From Incurvaria masculella (lineage: Eukaryota; Arthropoda; Insecta; Lepidoptera; Incurvariidae), in the NCBI GenBank assembly GCA_946894095.1, contig OX335651.1, positions 8,454,501 to 8,518,500 on the forward strand: a stretch of DNA of 64,000 nt. Reading direction: 5' to 3'. Within the stretch, counting starts at the first letter, position 1; each line of letters begins with the position of its first letter. This document shows, piece by piece, positions 41,983 to 52,285 of the stretch. The notes below the pieces were generated by a model, which ran no database searches, was not told where the DNA came from, and saw only the letters and a program-made list of their open reading frames with translations. The translations under genes and the position numbers were made by a program.

Positions 41983-42386
41983 GGCTCGTAGCCTAGTGGC
42001 GCGGGGACTGGCCTAGCGTACCAGAGGCCCGGGTTCGATACCAACTTGCACCACTGTCTTTCTCTTTCAGAGTTCGATAAGTGCATTTCGTCACGAATGC
42101 GAGCTGCTCCATGGTTCGGAATCCCTGTAAAACTGTAGGTACCCTTCCCCTACTGGGTGGTAGGGTTTAAGCCCGCCCGGGTTGGTACCATCGCATTGGA
42201 TGAAAAGATGGTCGAAGCGGCAATGAAAAATTGTCCGTGTTTTCCATCCAGTTCAATGTAGCCGTGCCTCATAAAGGGAAGGTCCTGGCATGGCACCTAA
42301 TTCCTTCGGGAATGTGGTGTATTGGGCTAATATCATAACGGTAGTTGTGTGGTATTAGCCATCCATGTCAGGTCGCATAAAAAAAA
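41983..42386 (+). mobile_element. tRNA-headed SINE, best copy
   Basis: A box TAGCCTAGTGG at 41989-41999 and B box GGTTCGATACC at 42032-42042, in tRNA-like spacing. Then come 'ttctctttcagagttcgata', 'ggaatccctgtaaaactgta', the shared body ('gcccgcccgggttggtacca', 'tttccatccagttcaatgta') and a short A tail at 42377-42385. This is the reference copy for the family in this window. It is not a tRNA gene: no acceptor stem and no cloverleaf. Confidence 0.92.
41989..42042 (+). promoter_or_regulatory. Pol III A and B boxes of the SINE
   Basis: TAGCCTAGTGG and GGTTCGATACC are close to the canonical tRNA promoter boxes (TRGCNNAGYNGG and GGTTCGANNCC). Function is inferred from the match only. Confidence 0.75.
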
Positions 42387-43338
42387 CATGTTTTTTTATT
42401 TACCTGCGAATAGGAATGGGTTCAACTCGAAGGATGATTAGAAGCATAAAGTTAATGTATGTAATGTGTGTGTGTTATATTGGATAAATAAATTATAAAA
42501 TAAATATCATTCGAAATGTAAAACTGTGCAGATCACAATAAAAAAAACTACCGCTTGAGTAAATTATGTGCGCGGAAGATTAACGTATATGAACGATTAA
42601 ACATGTTTGAAAAATCAAAAGCGTACTAACAAATGACCGCCAGAGTTGAAGTCTGTACCCGAAGTCCCAGTTGTCACCTAAATTGGTGTTACTGCAAACC
42701 GATCGACTGGCGTTTTCAAGTGTATGGAGAAATTGAAGAGCGCGCGCAGTGGGCGTTAATCGAACTAACATTTGCGAGTCCGAGCTTGATTTGACAGCTT
42801 ACTCAACGTTGCCGTAGATACGTCGACGTTGCCGTTTACGTCGACTCCGCGTTTTCATACAAATCGGAAGTCCGAGTTTGACTTTGACAGCTTGAAAAAG
42901 TAAAACCACAGAATATCTAGAAAAAACTTGCATGGAGTTTGACGTTTTTACGGAACTTCGAAGTTACGTAAACGTCAATTTAGGTGAGAACTGAGACTAC
43001 CGGCTCTGATTCGCCGTCGTGTCGATAGTCGCAGTGACGGCTCCGGTCCGCTCCCTGCCTCCCCTGCTCACCCTGCAACGTCCCCGGCCGCCGCCGTCGC
43101 CGCCGTTCCGACAGGAAGGCGGGCAGCTAGGGATGTGTGTATCCGGGGAGGCAGCGCTGCCGTGGACCCACGAAATGTGTTGCCAGCAACCTGTCCGCCG
43201 CCGCCGCGGCCGGTGCCCTCTGAAAAAGTGGGATCGGCACTAAAAGGAGACTTTTGAGTTCGATTTAAAATTTCTTCGTTTGCTACCGTCACAATTATAG
43301 TTTTTGCTTATGTGCCTAGCCATGTATTCTATTACTCT
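42387..43338. other. No gene; CpG-rich island 42980-43250
   Basis: 42980-43250 is strongly GC- and CpG-rich ('ccggccgccgccgtcgccgc', 'ccgccgccgccgcggccggt') and not repetitive within the window. Open frames there are low-complexity Pro/Arg/Ala. It could be the promoter or 5' untranslated exon of a gene outside the recognisable set. Confidence 0.4.
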
Positions 43339-43502
43339 AAGCTCCGATTGCGCGAAAAGACGGCTGAGTTAATCAATGTTCAAACACGTCACTTTCAGTG
43401 AACCGCATGGAGTTCCTTCCATACTGTCCGTACAAAGTGACCGGTTTGATCATACGTTGACGTTGATTTTGATTTTTTGTCCTTTCGTGCACTCGGCCCT
43501 AA
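43339..43502 (-). mobile_element. Palindromic MITE (family E), copy 2, inverted
   Basis: 164 bp, the same length as copy 1 at 40568-40731 and its reverse complement. It carries AAACACGTCACTTT and the termini 'gctccgattgcgcgaaaaga' and 'ctttcgtgcactcggcccta'. Confidence 0.85.
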
Positions 43503-43579
43503 GTGGTGATAGCTAATAACATATGGCGACGTCTCAAAATAGTGGTGAGTTTAGGTAGACGGGATTTACTGTGCTCAGC

Positions 43580-43782
43580 AAGCGTATTCCTGGAATTCCG
43601 TAATAATAATCAGGAATCCCGAGTCCATAAAACTGCTTTTATTGGGGGTTTTCAAAGCGATTTTCTGGACGAAGAGATTCCCTAGTATTTAATTTTAATC
43701 AAGGGTTTCCGTCAAAAAAATTGCTTTGAAAACCGCTTTCAAAACGGTTTTATGATTCCGTAAACAGGAATAGGCCTGCCGG
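43580..43782. mobile_element. Foldback element, about 200 bp
   Basis: Left arm ('gtattcctggaattccgtaa', 'ataaaactgcttttat', 'gggttttcaaagcgattttc') is the reverse complement of the right arm ('ttgctttgaaaaccgctttc', 'ggttttatgattccgtaaac', 'aggaata'). A short loop near 43684-43700. Partial similarity to 46150-46180 ('caggaatccgagtcc'). Confidence 0.75.
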
Positions 43783-44511
43783 CTCGTCTTATCAGTTCGC
43801 GTGATTGGTTTATCTCGCTGCACTCGAATGTCCGTTAGTCGAGCGAGCCCGCGTCGACGTCTCGCAAGGGCCAGCGCAGCGGGACGTCCGTAGCGGCGTG
43901 TAGCCGGAACTGGCCTCAGCGTCTGCTGCTGCTGCACCGCTCCCTGCCGCGCTCGCTCGCTGCCTCGCCCGATCACCTCGCACCGCCGCCGCCGCCGCGC
44001 CGGACGTACGTTACGGCATCGATGAATTGCTTTCACGGTTTACTCCGGCTGTATCCGACGCCTCGTCTTGTGCGCGGATGTTACATGTGTTCGTTTCCTT
44101 TCGATTATCCGAGACGAAATCAACAGCAAGTGGTCTTAAAAATGTAGCTCTCCGCTGTTTGATTAAAATCGCGTGTGTCTACAGTTAATATGGTGATTAT
44201 TAGTGTTCCATTAATCTAAATAAAAATGATAGGATCATTTGGTTGTTCGTCTGTCCGTCAGTCAAGAACCTTTACATACATTAACGGCGTTGAGGTATAA
44301 AGTTAAAATTGATATAAAATTCTTAGGTCTAGGGTCCCTTGGAGCTTTAAAAATCGCAAGTTTATCCCGCAAATTAAAAAACCTTATGGTTACTTCCTGC
44401 TGGCCTAGAATCATGAAATTAGGTCTCGCAATATTAGTAAAGTACAAATAACGAAAAATCGTTACCTGGTAATTATGTCGCATAGACTTGTTAGATTAAA
44501 AACTATTTTTT
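43783..44511. other. No gene; CpG-rich island 43790-44040
   Basis: 43790-44040 contains CCGCCGCCGCCGCCGC-type sequence and many CpG. It matches no repeat here. With 42980-43250 it forms a GC-rich domain broken by two MITEs. No exon demonstrated. Confidence 0.4.
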
Positions 44512-44885
44512 TATGTCACTGGATATGGGTGGCTAATGACACACCCACAGTTATGAGATCACTGCAATATAAGCGCATATCTTGAGGACTTGGCTGCCAT
44601 GCCAGGACCCTTCCTTTATAAACACCGCTACATTGAACATCTAGTTCGAAAACACTAATAATGTTTCAATTCCGTTTCAACCATATTTTCATCCAACGCG
44701 ATAGTACCAACCGGGCGGGCTTAACCCTACTACCTAGCAGGAGCCTACAATTTTACATGGAACAGCTCGCACTCGTGATGAAATGCATGAAATCCAACTC
44801 AGAAAGAGAAAGAAAGCGGCACATGAACGGGACGGGAATTGAACCCAGACATTTGGCCTGCAAGGCACGTCCCTGTGCCACTAAA
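44512..44885 (-). mobile_element. tRNA-headed SINE, reversed, near full length
   Basis: Tail 'ttatgtcactggatatgggt', body 'tgccatgccaggacccttcc', 'ccaaccgggcgggcttaacc' and 'ctactacctagcaggagcct'. Then come 'actcagaaagagaaagaaag', the B-box complement 'gggaattgaaccc' and the A-box complement 'gtgccacta'. The usual order of the tRNA-headed family is complete. Confidence 0.88.
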
Positions 44886-46582
44886 TAGATTTTAATGTAC
44901 TACATTTACATTAGCGCCAATAACTACTAACTAACATTTGTACGCAACCTCGTTGATCTAATCAGATTCGCACTTGTCTGATTGTTTAATACTAGTAAAT
45001 CCACCCGCCTCAAAGTCCTACAGAAACAGTCAGGTGTTCTGAGACTTCTATAAGACTTCTATGATATTTGACGTTACTGCTAAAGACGTACGTAATTTAT
45101 TGTAATGGTACGTAGCCTGTTATTGATGAAAAAAAACATTGGACGTAGATTCATAAAACCGCATTAAATTCGTGTCAGTGGAAGAGCCAGCCCAATAGAT
45201 GGAAAGAAAAACACATAGATAGAAATCCGTCTTTGCATTAATCACGATATCATTTCAATTCAAGGGCGTCTTCTAAAAATATTAAAATGTTTTCCTTTAC
45301 CTTTCTATTCCGATCAAATCAATTCAAAAATAATGTTCAGCTAAGCAAATTATAACCAACAAAACATTTTGTTTAATTGCACCCCTCAAAATAAAGAAAA
45401 TACAGCTCCGTCCCCCGAAATGTAATGCAGTAGCGAAATCTCGATATGGACCCCAGATAAAATCAAACCATCGACTTTAATACAGACAGGACAGCGGGCG
45501 ATTGGTCCCTTGTACTTATCCCTTCTCAAAACCACCTAAATATACGCCCGAGCTAAATATTTAGAGACGGCGTCGATAAATCGCCTCTTATCCGACTTAG
45601 CGCAACCGAAGCGAAGGATTGTAACATCTATATTTATATCCCGGCAGCCATTGGTATCTCTCGCTTGCCTCACTTACTCCTCGGTCACAGAATACGTAAG
45701 TGGGCGTGTATTAAGCACAGACAATTCACTGAAATACAATGTCATATTTTTTATATGTATGCTTTTCAAAGCTATATAGGTACCTATGTATATTTCTATG
45801 AAAACCGTTTTAGATGGCTCACGCGGAAATCCTACGAAGAAATAATCGAATATTTTGAGGAACATGTTTCCTTCTTAATTTTGATTCAATGATATTCATT
45901 GGAAAGGTATATTAATTGAATTTTGCAAAAAACTGTCTAAAATTGGCATTATAATTAGAAAAGTATTATTTCCATCTTAAGATAATTTGTATCCACAATT
46001 TTTCCGTGCAGTCTAATCATGCGACAATATTTTATGCAATTGACTTAAAACGGTTCTTTACTCAAATGACACCATACCAATACAATATTCATAAAAGCTT
46101 AACAAAATTTACCATTGGAAAAGACTCGTTCTCATTGGAAAGTATGCAATCAGGAATCCGAGTCCGTTTCCAGAAATCGCGAGGAACACGGTCTTTCTAC
46201 GACCAACAGATGCGTTTTTATATAGGATCGTTTCTTTTGGTAGACGTTTAAGACAACTTGTAAGGCAGTACATATTAATAAATAAACAAAAAAAATATAA
46301 TTTTTTTCGTGTTTGCTGTAAATTTTGCAGATGTAATATAAAAAATATTTTTACTAGTAAAATTTTAATTGTGCGGATTATTGTTAACGGTTTGTATCTC
46401 TTACAATAAACCTTACCTAATCTCACCTGACATAACCATGCAATCTTATGACACAATAACTGTGTCCATTGAAAGTCTAGCGAACAGACAGTAATCCTTA
46501 ATATTACGATTTTTAAAAATTACAGTTATAACTATACGGCTTTGTCAATATTATCAAAAAAAGAAAAATATATGTCTACTGA
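44886..46582. other. No gene; possible conserved tract 45480-45650
   Basis: AT-rich overall. 45480-45650 is unique, GC-moderate sequence with CTTATC and TTATCC cores and could be regulatory. 46006-46251 holds an 81-codon frame of unknown nature. Confidence 0.35.
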
Positions 46583-47175
46583 TCATTTCGACCAGCCGCT
46601 TGTACGACGCACGCTCCCCTGTGTGCGCACTGTGTCACCAGCAGGTCTACTTAGGCAATCAAACTCTATGCAAAAAAAAAAGTGGGCATCTTTTTTTCTA
46701 CATAGAGTTTGACAGAAACGAACACGAGAACTTCTCGCTTTCGCTTACCTAAGTAAATATGCACAGTCCCCTCTCCAAGTAAATGCACAAATTGGGTTTC
46801 ATTGCGTCTCAACTTAATTTCCTTAGAGTTCGAATTGACGGCGGTGACTTCGTCAACACTTGCCCTCCGTGTATTTATTTTTGAATATTAGACTTTGTTT
46901 ATTTTTATGTTTATCGTAGACGCAACACCATAACTAATTTTGAATTTAGAAGTAGAGATAGAAATGTCAACGGAATATTCCGGCAAGCCGTTGGAAAGGT
47001 GTACGTTCCGCTGTATACGCACTGTGTCACCAGAGTCGCCGCTCCCAGTAGATGTACAAATTGCGGAGCGGTCCCAACTCAATTTCCGTAAAGAGTCGAC
47101 TTGACGCCGCGCCGGCGACTTCGTCAATACTCGCCCTCGATGTATATGTATTTGAATATTAGATTTATGTTTACG
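46583..47175. repeat. Direct duplication of a ~190-bp segment, one copy interrupted
   Basis: Copy A (46590-46905) and copy B (46985-47175) share 'cgcactgtgtcaccag', 'tgcacaaattg'-type sequence, 'caacttaatttcc', 'gcggtgacttcgtcaa', 'cactcgccctc'-type sequence and 'tttttgaatattaga'. Copy A carries an extra block at about 46648-46754, which copy B lacks. The 124-codon minus frame over copy B is probably chance. Confidence 0.8.
46648..46754. mobile_element. Small palindromic insertion in copy A
   Basis: About 107 bp, beginning CTTAGGCAATC and ending CGCTTACCTAAG. An inner perfect inverted repeat TCAAACTCTATG / CATAGAGTTTGA surrounds an A-run. Absent from the duplicate B, which serves as the empty site. 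Confidence 0.65.
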
Positions 47176-47409
47176 GCGCCTCAAACTCGGCGACCTTTCC
47201 GATGTTTGGGGTGAAGTGATGTTTCTCTGTAGGTTGAGTAGAATACTCAGCGTCCGTTGCAACTTTGATGGCTTAGCATTGGTTGGTAAATATTTTGTAT
47301 TCCTCTAATTGAATTTACATCAGTATTTAGTGTTACCTAAATTTCTTAAAATAAAATAATTAGGTTCTCAATGAAACATAGTTCGCAATTATGACCTACT
47401 GCCTAGATG

Positions 47410-47650
47410 GGTGCCTAAAGGTGCCATGCCAGGACTTTCTTTTATTGCACGAATAAATTGAACCGGATAAAAAACACGGACCACTTTTCATAGCCGCTTC
47501 GAACATCTTACATTAAACGCGATAGCAACAACCTGGACACGATTAAACCTACCACTCAGTAAGTAAGGAAGGTGATCTACAGTTTTAAGTTGAATCCAGA
47601 ACGGGGCCAGCCAGAGCCCAACTGCGCCCAGGTTTTCTTACCCCCGAAGT
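47410..47650 (-). mobile_element. 5S-type SINE, reversed, diverged
   Basis: 'ggtgccatgccaggactttc', 'ctaccactcagtaagtaagg' (5S-subfamily bases) and a head with 'actgcgcccaggttttctta', corresponding to the complement of the 5S-like block. Tail lost. Confidence 0.72.
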
Positions 47651-48145
47651 GGCTTAGCATGAACACCGAATACTTATCGATGTATTTGTTACACGTGAGG
47701 CTACTCATATACTATGCCTCAATGCTTATTCCATCTATATTATTCCTGTACTCATACGCTACCCACACTGGTTCGTATAAATTGTGTGCGTAGGTTGAGA
47801 GGAGGATTATTACTCGTTAGAAGTTACTACAGAGTTCTTAGTTTCTTATCACTTTCAACAGTTTTACGTGAAAGTCCTCCTAAGGTTGTTTAATGTTGGT
47901 AAGACTGGAAAGTTTTTTAATTTTTTCCTCGCCAGTAATAAAGTTTAACGTTCATCCCAAAATAATTCCCTTAACTTTTTGTAGGGTAACCTTAGAGTTA
48001 ATAAAGTTGAATCATTATCTTCAAAACTAACATACATATGTAGAAGTTTTACATAACTACGATATACTCGTTTTTTAGGAAATCACGAACCCTAATGCGA
48101 TCACTTGGCTGCCCACCTGTCTGTTTGTCTGTCAATACCCTTTTT
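47651..48145. other. No gene recognised
   Basis: Short frames only. Confidence 0.4.
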
Positions 48146-48449
48146 TAGGGTTCCGTACCCAAAGGGTGAAAACGGAACCCTATTACTAAGCCTCCGCTGT
48201 CCGTCCGTCCGTCCGTCCGTCCGTCTGTCCGTCTGTCACAGGGCTGTATCTCAGTAACCGTAACAGGTAGACAGCTGAAATTTTCACAGAGTGTGTATTT
48301 ATTTTGCCGCTATAACAACAAATAGGTAAGATTAAAAAATAATTAAAATTAAAGGGGGATCCCATCCAAAAAACGTGTTTTTTGTTTGTTTTTTTTACGA
48401 TGGTACGGAACCCTTCGTGTGCGAGTCCGACTCGCACTTGGCCGGTTTT
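48146..48449 (+). repeat. Family A repeat, reference copy
   Basis: Complete and well preserved: TTAGGGTTCCGTACCC, 'ctattactaagcctccgctg', (CCGT)n at 48198-48230, 'cacagggctgtatctcagta', 'attttgccgctataacaaca', 'acgatggtacggaaccct', GTGCGAGTCCGACTCGCAC (8-bp stem, 3-base loop) and TTGGCCGGTTTT. Non-coding. The recurrent stem just before the right end is reminiscent of Helitron 3' ends, but no CTRR terminus is seen, so class stays open. Confidence 0.92.
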
Positions 48450-48487
48450 CTTAGGAGTGCGTGTAAGTTAATAACAATAAGAATGTA

Positions 48488-48833
48488 TGGCTACATATCC
48501 AAAAAGCCTGATATTGTCTTTGTCGATCTCAGGACCAACGAGATCTTCCTCGTAGGCCAAACAATACCATATGACGAAAACCTCGTCAGGGCCGAAAATG
48601 AAACGCTCGTGAAAAATGTAGACCTGGCCCACCAGGTTACCGCCATGTGACGTGCACGGAAAAAACCATCGTGCCATTTTTTATGTCAACTGATGGCGTT
48701 GTTCCAGAAAATCTCGAATAATCGATATCGTTATTGGGCTCCGATTCCACATGCAGTAAGCGGTTCTTCGCTCGTACACGGAAATCGTTCGGAGGTTTGC
48801 GTCTCTATAGCTCGGAGCGGATCTGAGCTATAG
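48488..48833 (+). pseudogene. Non-LTR retrotransposon C-terminal remnant
   Basis: One frame reads 'KPDIVFVDLRTNEIFLVG', 'TIPYDENLVRAENE' and 'VDLAHQVTAM', then stops at 48649. The adjacent frame continues 'TIVPFFMSTDGVVPENLE' and further. The sequence matches the C-terminal nuclease-like region found after the RT domain of several insect LINEs ('PD....D.......L.D..IP.D.N....E..K..KY.DL..E', family recollection). One frameshift and at least one stop; inactive. Confidence 0.78.
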
Positions 48834-48916
48834 AACCTCCCAAAAATTATTCAAAATGTTAAAAAAAACACAAAACAATGTTTTGTGACAAGACTATTAA
48901 ATATTGTAGTTATGTT

Positions 48917-49295
48917 TTTTTTTTTTATGTGACTGGACATGATGGCTTATACCACACCTTCTGTCATGGTATTAGCCCAACACACCACATGGGAACTAAG
49001 TGCCATGCCAGGACCTTCCTTATATTGGTCGGCTACATTGAACTGGATGGAAAACACGGACAATTTTCATTGCCGCTTCGACCATCGTTCATTCAATGCG
49101 ATGGTACCAACCCGGGCGGGATTAACCCTACCACCTAGTAAGTAAGGAAGGGGACCTACAGTTTAACGTGGAATCCGAACCACGGCCAGCCTCTCTCAAA
49201 GGTCTAATGGTCACCCATCCAAGACCAGACCGGACCCAGCGTTGCTTAACTTCGGAGAGCGATCGCCGAAGTGTCGCGCCACTGGGCCACTGAGA
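48917..49295 (-). mobile_element. 5S-headed SINE, full length, reversed
   Basis: T-rich tail, 'atgtgactggacatgatggc', 'cacaccacatgggaactaag' and 'ctaccacctagtaagtaagg'. The head at 49209-49260 is the complement of the 5S-like block ('ggtcacccatccaagaccag', 'gcgttgcttaacttcggaga'), followed by the A-box complement CCACTGGGCCA. It is the best match to 10427-10811. Confidence 0.9.
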
Positions 49296-49862
49296 CTGAG
49301 GATGTCCCGCGTAAGTTTTAAAAAATATTAAAATATAAAAAATAACATTATTTTATTTTAAGGTGCGCAGTGAATTTTTCTTAAATTTAAGGTATGCAAA
49401 GACTGACTCGCGAGGTCTACAATTTCGAGAGCCACTAGTTATCTCTTGGTCGATATAAAATATTAATAATGTATCTCTATTTGCAATGAGCAGGAAGTTT
49501 TCCTTTAACCGTTCGTGGCCTCCACACACGAATACTTATATTATTTTTCGATACTCTTCATCTTCATGATTTTGATATCATTCGAGGTGTTTCCATTAGC
49601 GACAGCAAGATTCTGTGGCTTCCATGTTACCAGAGCTCACGTTTTTCCCGCCGCATTACCCAGGCTCAGCCGTCAGAGCCCAGCTCTGCTCTCGCGGCAC
49701 GCTCGTTGGTCGCCTGAGTCGCGTGAACTAGGCCAAGTGCTCTAGCGCCGTGAAGTGGCTCGGAATAGGAAAATGCGGGGTACGCAAATCCTCTGAATAA
49801 GAATCCGGAAAATGTAGAGTAAGGTAACGAGACGTTTCACCTATCGAGCGCGCTTTGAAATA
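49296..49862. other. No gene recognised
   Basis: A 76-codon frame (49515-49745) has a hydrophobic start but no domain. No repeats recognised. Confidence 0.4.
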
Positions 49863-50240
49863 AAAAAAGACGGACGAGTGCAAGTCTGACTAGCGCACGG
49901 AGGGCTCCGTATAAATTTGTACTTCTTTTTGTATGTGATGTAACTGTTAATTGACTGCTTTGGGATTTTTTTCTTTACTAGTACTGTGGAACCTTACTTC
50001 TCGAAAATTTTCTTAATTTTGATTCAGAGTTCAAGTGTCAAAATATTCGGCATAAATGACTACATTTTTTGATCGTGTTGTTATTTATTGTTTCTCCAAA
50101 AAAAGTAATGTCTATGCTCCAGACAATGAGAAAAAAGAAAGAGGTTATTTTCTCTGTAGACCGAAATTCATCAAAATCGGTTCAGAGGTTTAGACGTGAA
50201 AACGCAACAGACAGACGGACAGAGTTACTTTCTCATTGAT
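49863..50240 (+). repeat. Dispersed repeat related to families A and H
   Basis: Starts 'aaagacggacgagtgcaagt' and 'acggagggctccgtataaat' (an A-like head) and ends 'catcaaaatcggttcagagg', 'gacgtgaaaacgcaacagac' and 'gacagagttactttctc' (an H-like tail). No coding sequence. Confidence 0.55.
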
Positions 50241-50375
50241 AAAATAAGTATAAAAATATGGATTTATCACCCATAGGCAACACGGATTTGTCATCCATAG
50301 ACAACACTGTGCTCGGATTTGTTATATATTGACTTAGACCTCGACTTGACAGCTCGAAGGACCACTGTTCTATGA

Positions 50376-50478
50376 ATTTGAAGATAATTTCATATAAACT
50401 TGATTTTTTGTATAAAATCTTGTACGATGATGCGGAACACTTCGTGTGCTAGTCCGACTCACACTTGACCGGTTTTTT
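50376..50478 (+). repeat. Family A repeat, 3' end only
   Basis: 'ttgattttttgtataaaatc', 'gtacgatgatgcggaacact', 'gtgctagtccgactcacact' and TGACCGGTTTTTTC. Confidence 0.8.
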
Positions 50479-51661
50479 CTCTTTCTGAAGATCATGGTCG
50501 AACGATATTTTGTATGAAAATGAAGCTTAACTGAAATCACACACTTGTATGACAATACTTGCAGTTGAAACGGATTTTTTACTCAGTTCAAACGAGGTAA
50601 GTTCAAACCGTGGCTTCATTAAAATGGAGGTAACGAATGAACATTAGCGTCTTTCCGAGCCAGCTGACACACCGCACGACACCCTTGCTTAATTGAGTTA
50701 TGTCTGTGTAATCAGCAAGGTAGATCGTGTGGAGACACATGGGCTTTATGCGGGTACAATGTTAATGAATCTACGCATTACTCGAAGGTGTTACCTGGCT
50801 GTAATATTACTAGGTATTTACTTAAACCTCCGACGGACCGTAATCTATACTGCCTATGGTTTTATTAGCGCAAAATTTTGATGCATTTTCAAACAAACAG
50901 AATTAAAGTAATATGACAAGCATCAAATTCATGAAAAATCTATTAAAATACACAGGCTGATTCTGACTCACATTAATTACCCGATTTGCATCGCGCAGTC
51001 GAGTAAAAAGAAAACGATATGCAGGTATTATATTAAAATGTGTAACCGCCGATTGTAATTGAGTTCAAGGACTCCAACATGTACTGGGGAATACAATTAT
51101 TTGATAGTTTTGTTGTTTATTATATAAAGTTTGTATGAATAACTGTTAGTCAACCAATATCCCGTAAGTTCTGTCGATGTCCGCTCATGCTTGCCAGTTG
51201 ACACAGTTGGAGGCGGCGGAGGGGCGGCGGCGGCGGCAATCAGAGCAGCGCGGACTGTGTGCGGACGCCGGGCACGCAAGGCTTGTTTGCGGACCAATCA
51301 CAAGCGTCCCGCGCGTGGACATCGATCTCTAGCTTATGTTTTCAATATGTTTACTAGTTTTATAAGTAAAACTGTCCAATATAGCTCTCTTTTAGGCACA
51401 AAGATTAGGCGAAGGCGGTGGTGCGAGATGCAATTAGTACAGTAATTGCAAATTAGCATCCACTGTTTCAAAGATTTTCTATCTAGACGAACTGATTACT
51501 CGGCGATAAGAGTCGGTACATGAATTCAATTCCACGGAGGCACAGAATAAGTAATATCGACGGAAGTCGATCTCCGTCAAGTCAGTTCCAGCCCACACAT
51601 CACCTCCATGACACAAACCCTCCAATACGTCCGCGACCGTGTTTACATGTGGCATGCACGT
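50479..51661. other. No gene; GC-rich tract 51190-51315
   Basis: 51190-51315 has GGCGGCGGCGGCGGCA, CpG-rich flanks and a GACCAATCA (CCAAT-type) motif. It is promoter-like. The 84-codon frame there is low-complexity Gly/Ala then Arg-rich. Confidence 0.4.
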
Positions 51662-52175
51662 TTAAGGTGTGCCTTCCCGCTCAACTTCCCATAAAAACGT
51701 GGAAAGAAGATCATGAGCATATTTCTTGTCAGAGATCCAAAATTATACCCAAAAAAGCTTTATTTGATTGAACTCGATGTCTAATGACCATTAGAATTGT
51801 AAAATAGTGTTTGGTTTCTAAGTTATAAGTTCCGAAAGTTAGAATTTTTCGCGCGTTTTATACAATAACTTTGGAGGTGGATTAGTCAACAATAAAATGA
51901 AAACATCTTATAATAATTAGTCAACAGACATAGCTTTCATGAAGAATTATAATCAATTTGGCTTTTGTTAGATTTTTGACCACAGCGGTGATCATTTACT
52001 TTTAGCTATAAGTCGTTTTGTAATTAATATTTTCGTAAATCTTACCAAATCAAACAAGCTGTGTGGAAATGTTGCATCCTCCTCATCGCGGAGCCTGTCT
52101 TTTTTTTTAAACAGAGTTCACGGTTTTGTACCGTTCCCGCGAATGAGTTAGTCCCGCCGAGAAGGGCCACCTTAA
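51662..52175 (+). mobile_element. TTAA-flanked MITE (family C), copy 2
   Basis: TTAA at 51662-51665 and 52172-52175. Termini are diverged (GGTGTGCCTTCCCGC, complement GGTGGCCCTTCTCGG). The interior keeps 'cttgtcagagatccaaaatt', 'ttggaggtggatta' and 'agctataagtcgttttg'. Confidence 0.88.
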
Positions 52176-52285
52176 GTTGGGTCGATAGTTTTTTGAAATT
52201 GAAGACAGCGGGTCTCATTGTAAACGCGCTAGATGGTATATGCACAAGCACAAGTTCGCAAAGCAGAGATACGTTATAATTAGGT

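Noticed and set aside
41983..42055. tRNA gene
   Set aside because: A and B boxes are present, but no acceptor stem or cloverleaf; it is a SINE head.
43019..44036. Pro/Arg/Ala-rich frames in the CpG islands
   Set aside because: Low-complexity translations of CCG runs, open on both strands; better read as non-coding GC-rich DNA.
46888..47262. 124-codon minus frame
   Set aside because: Covers copy B of a non-coding duplication; the corresponding part of copy A does not maintain it.
51191..51445. Gly/Ala-rich 84-codon frame
   Set aside because: Derived from a GGC run; no domain.
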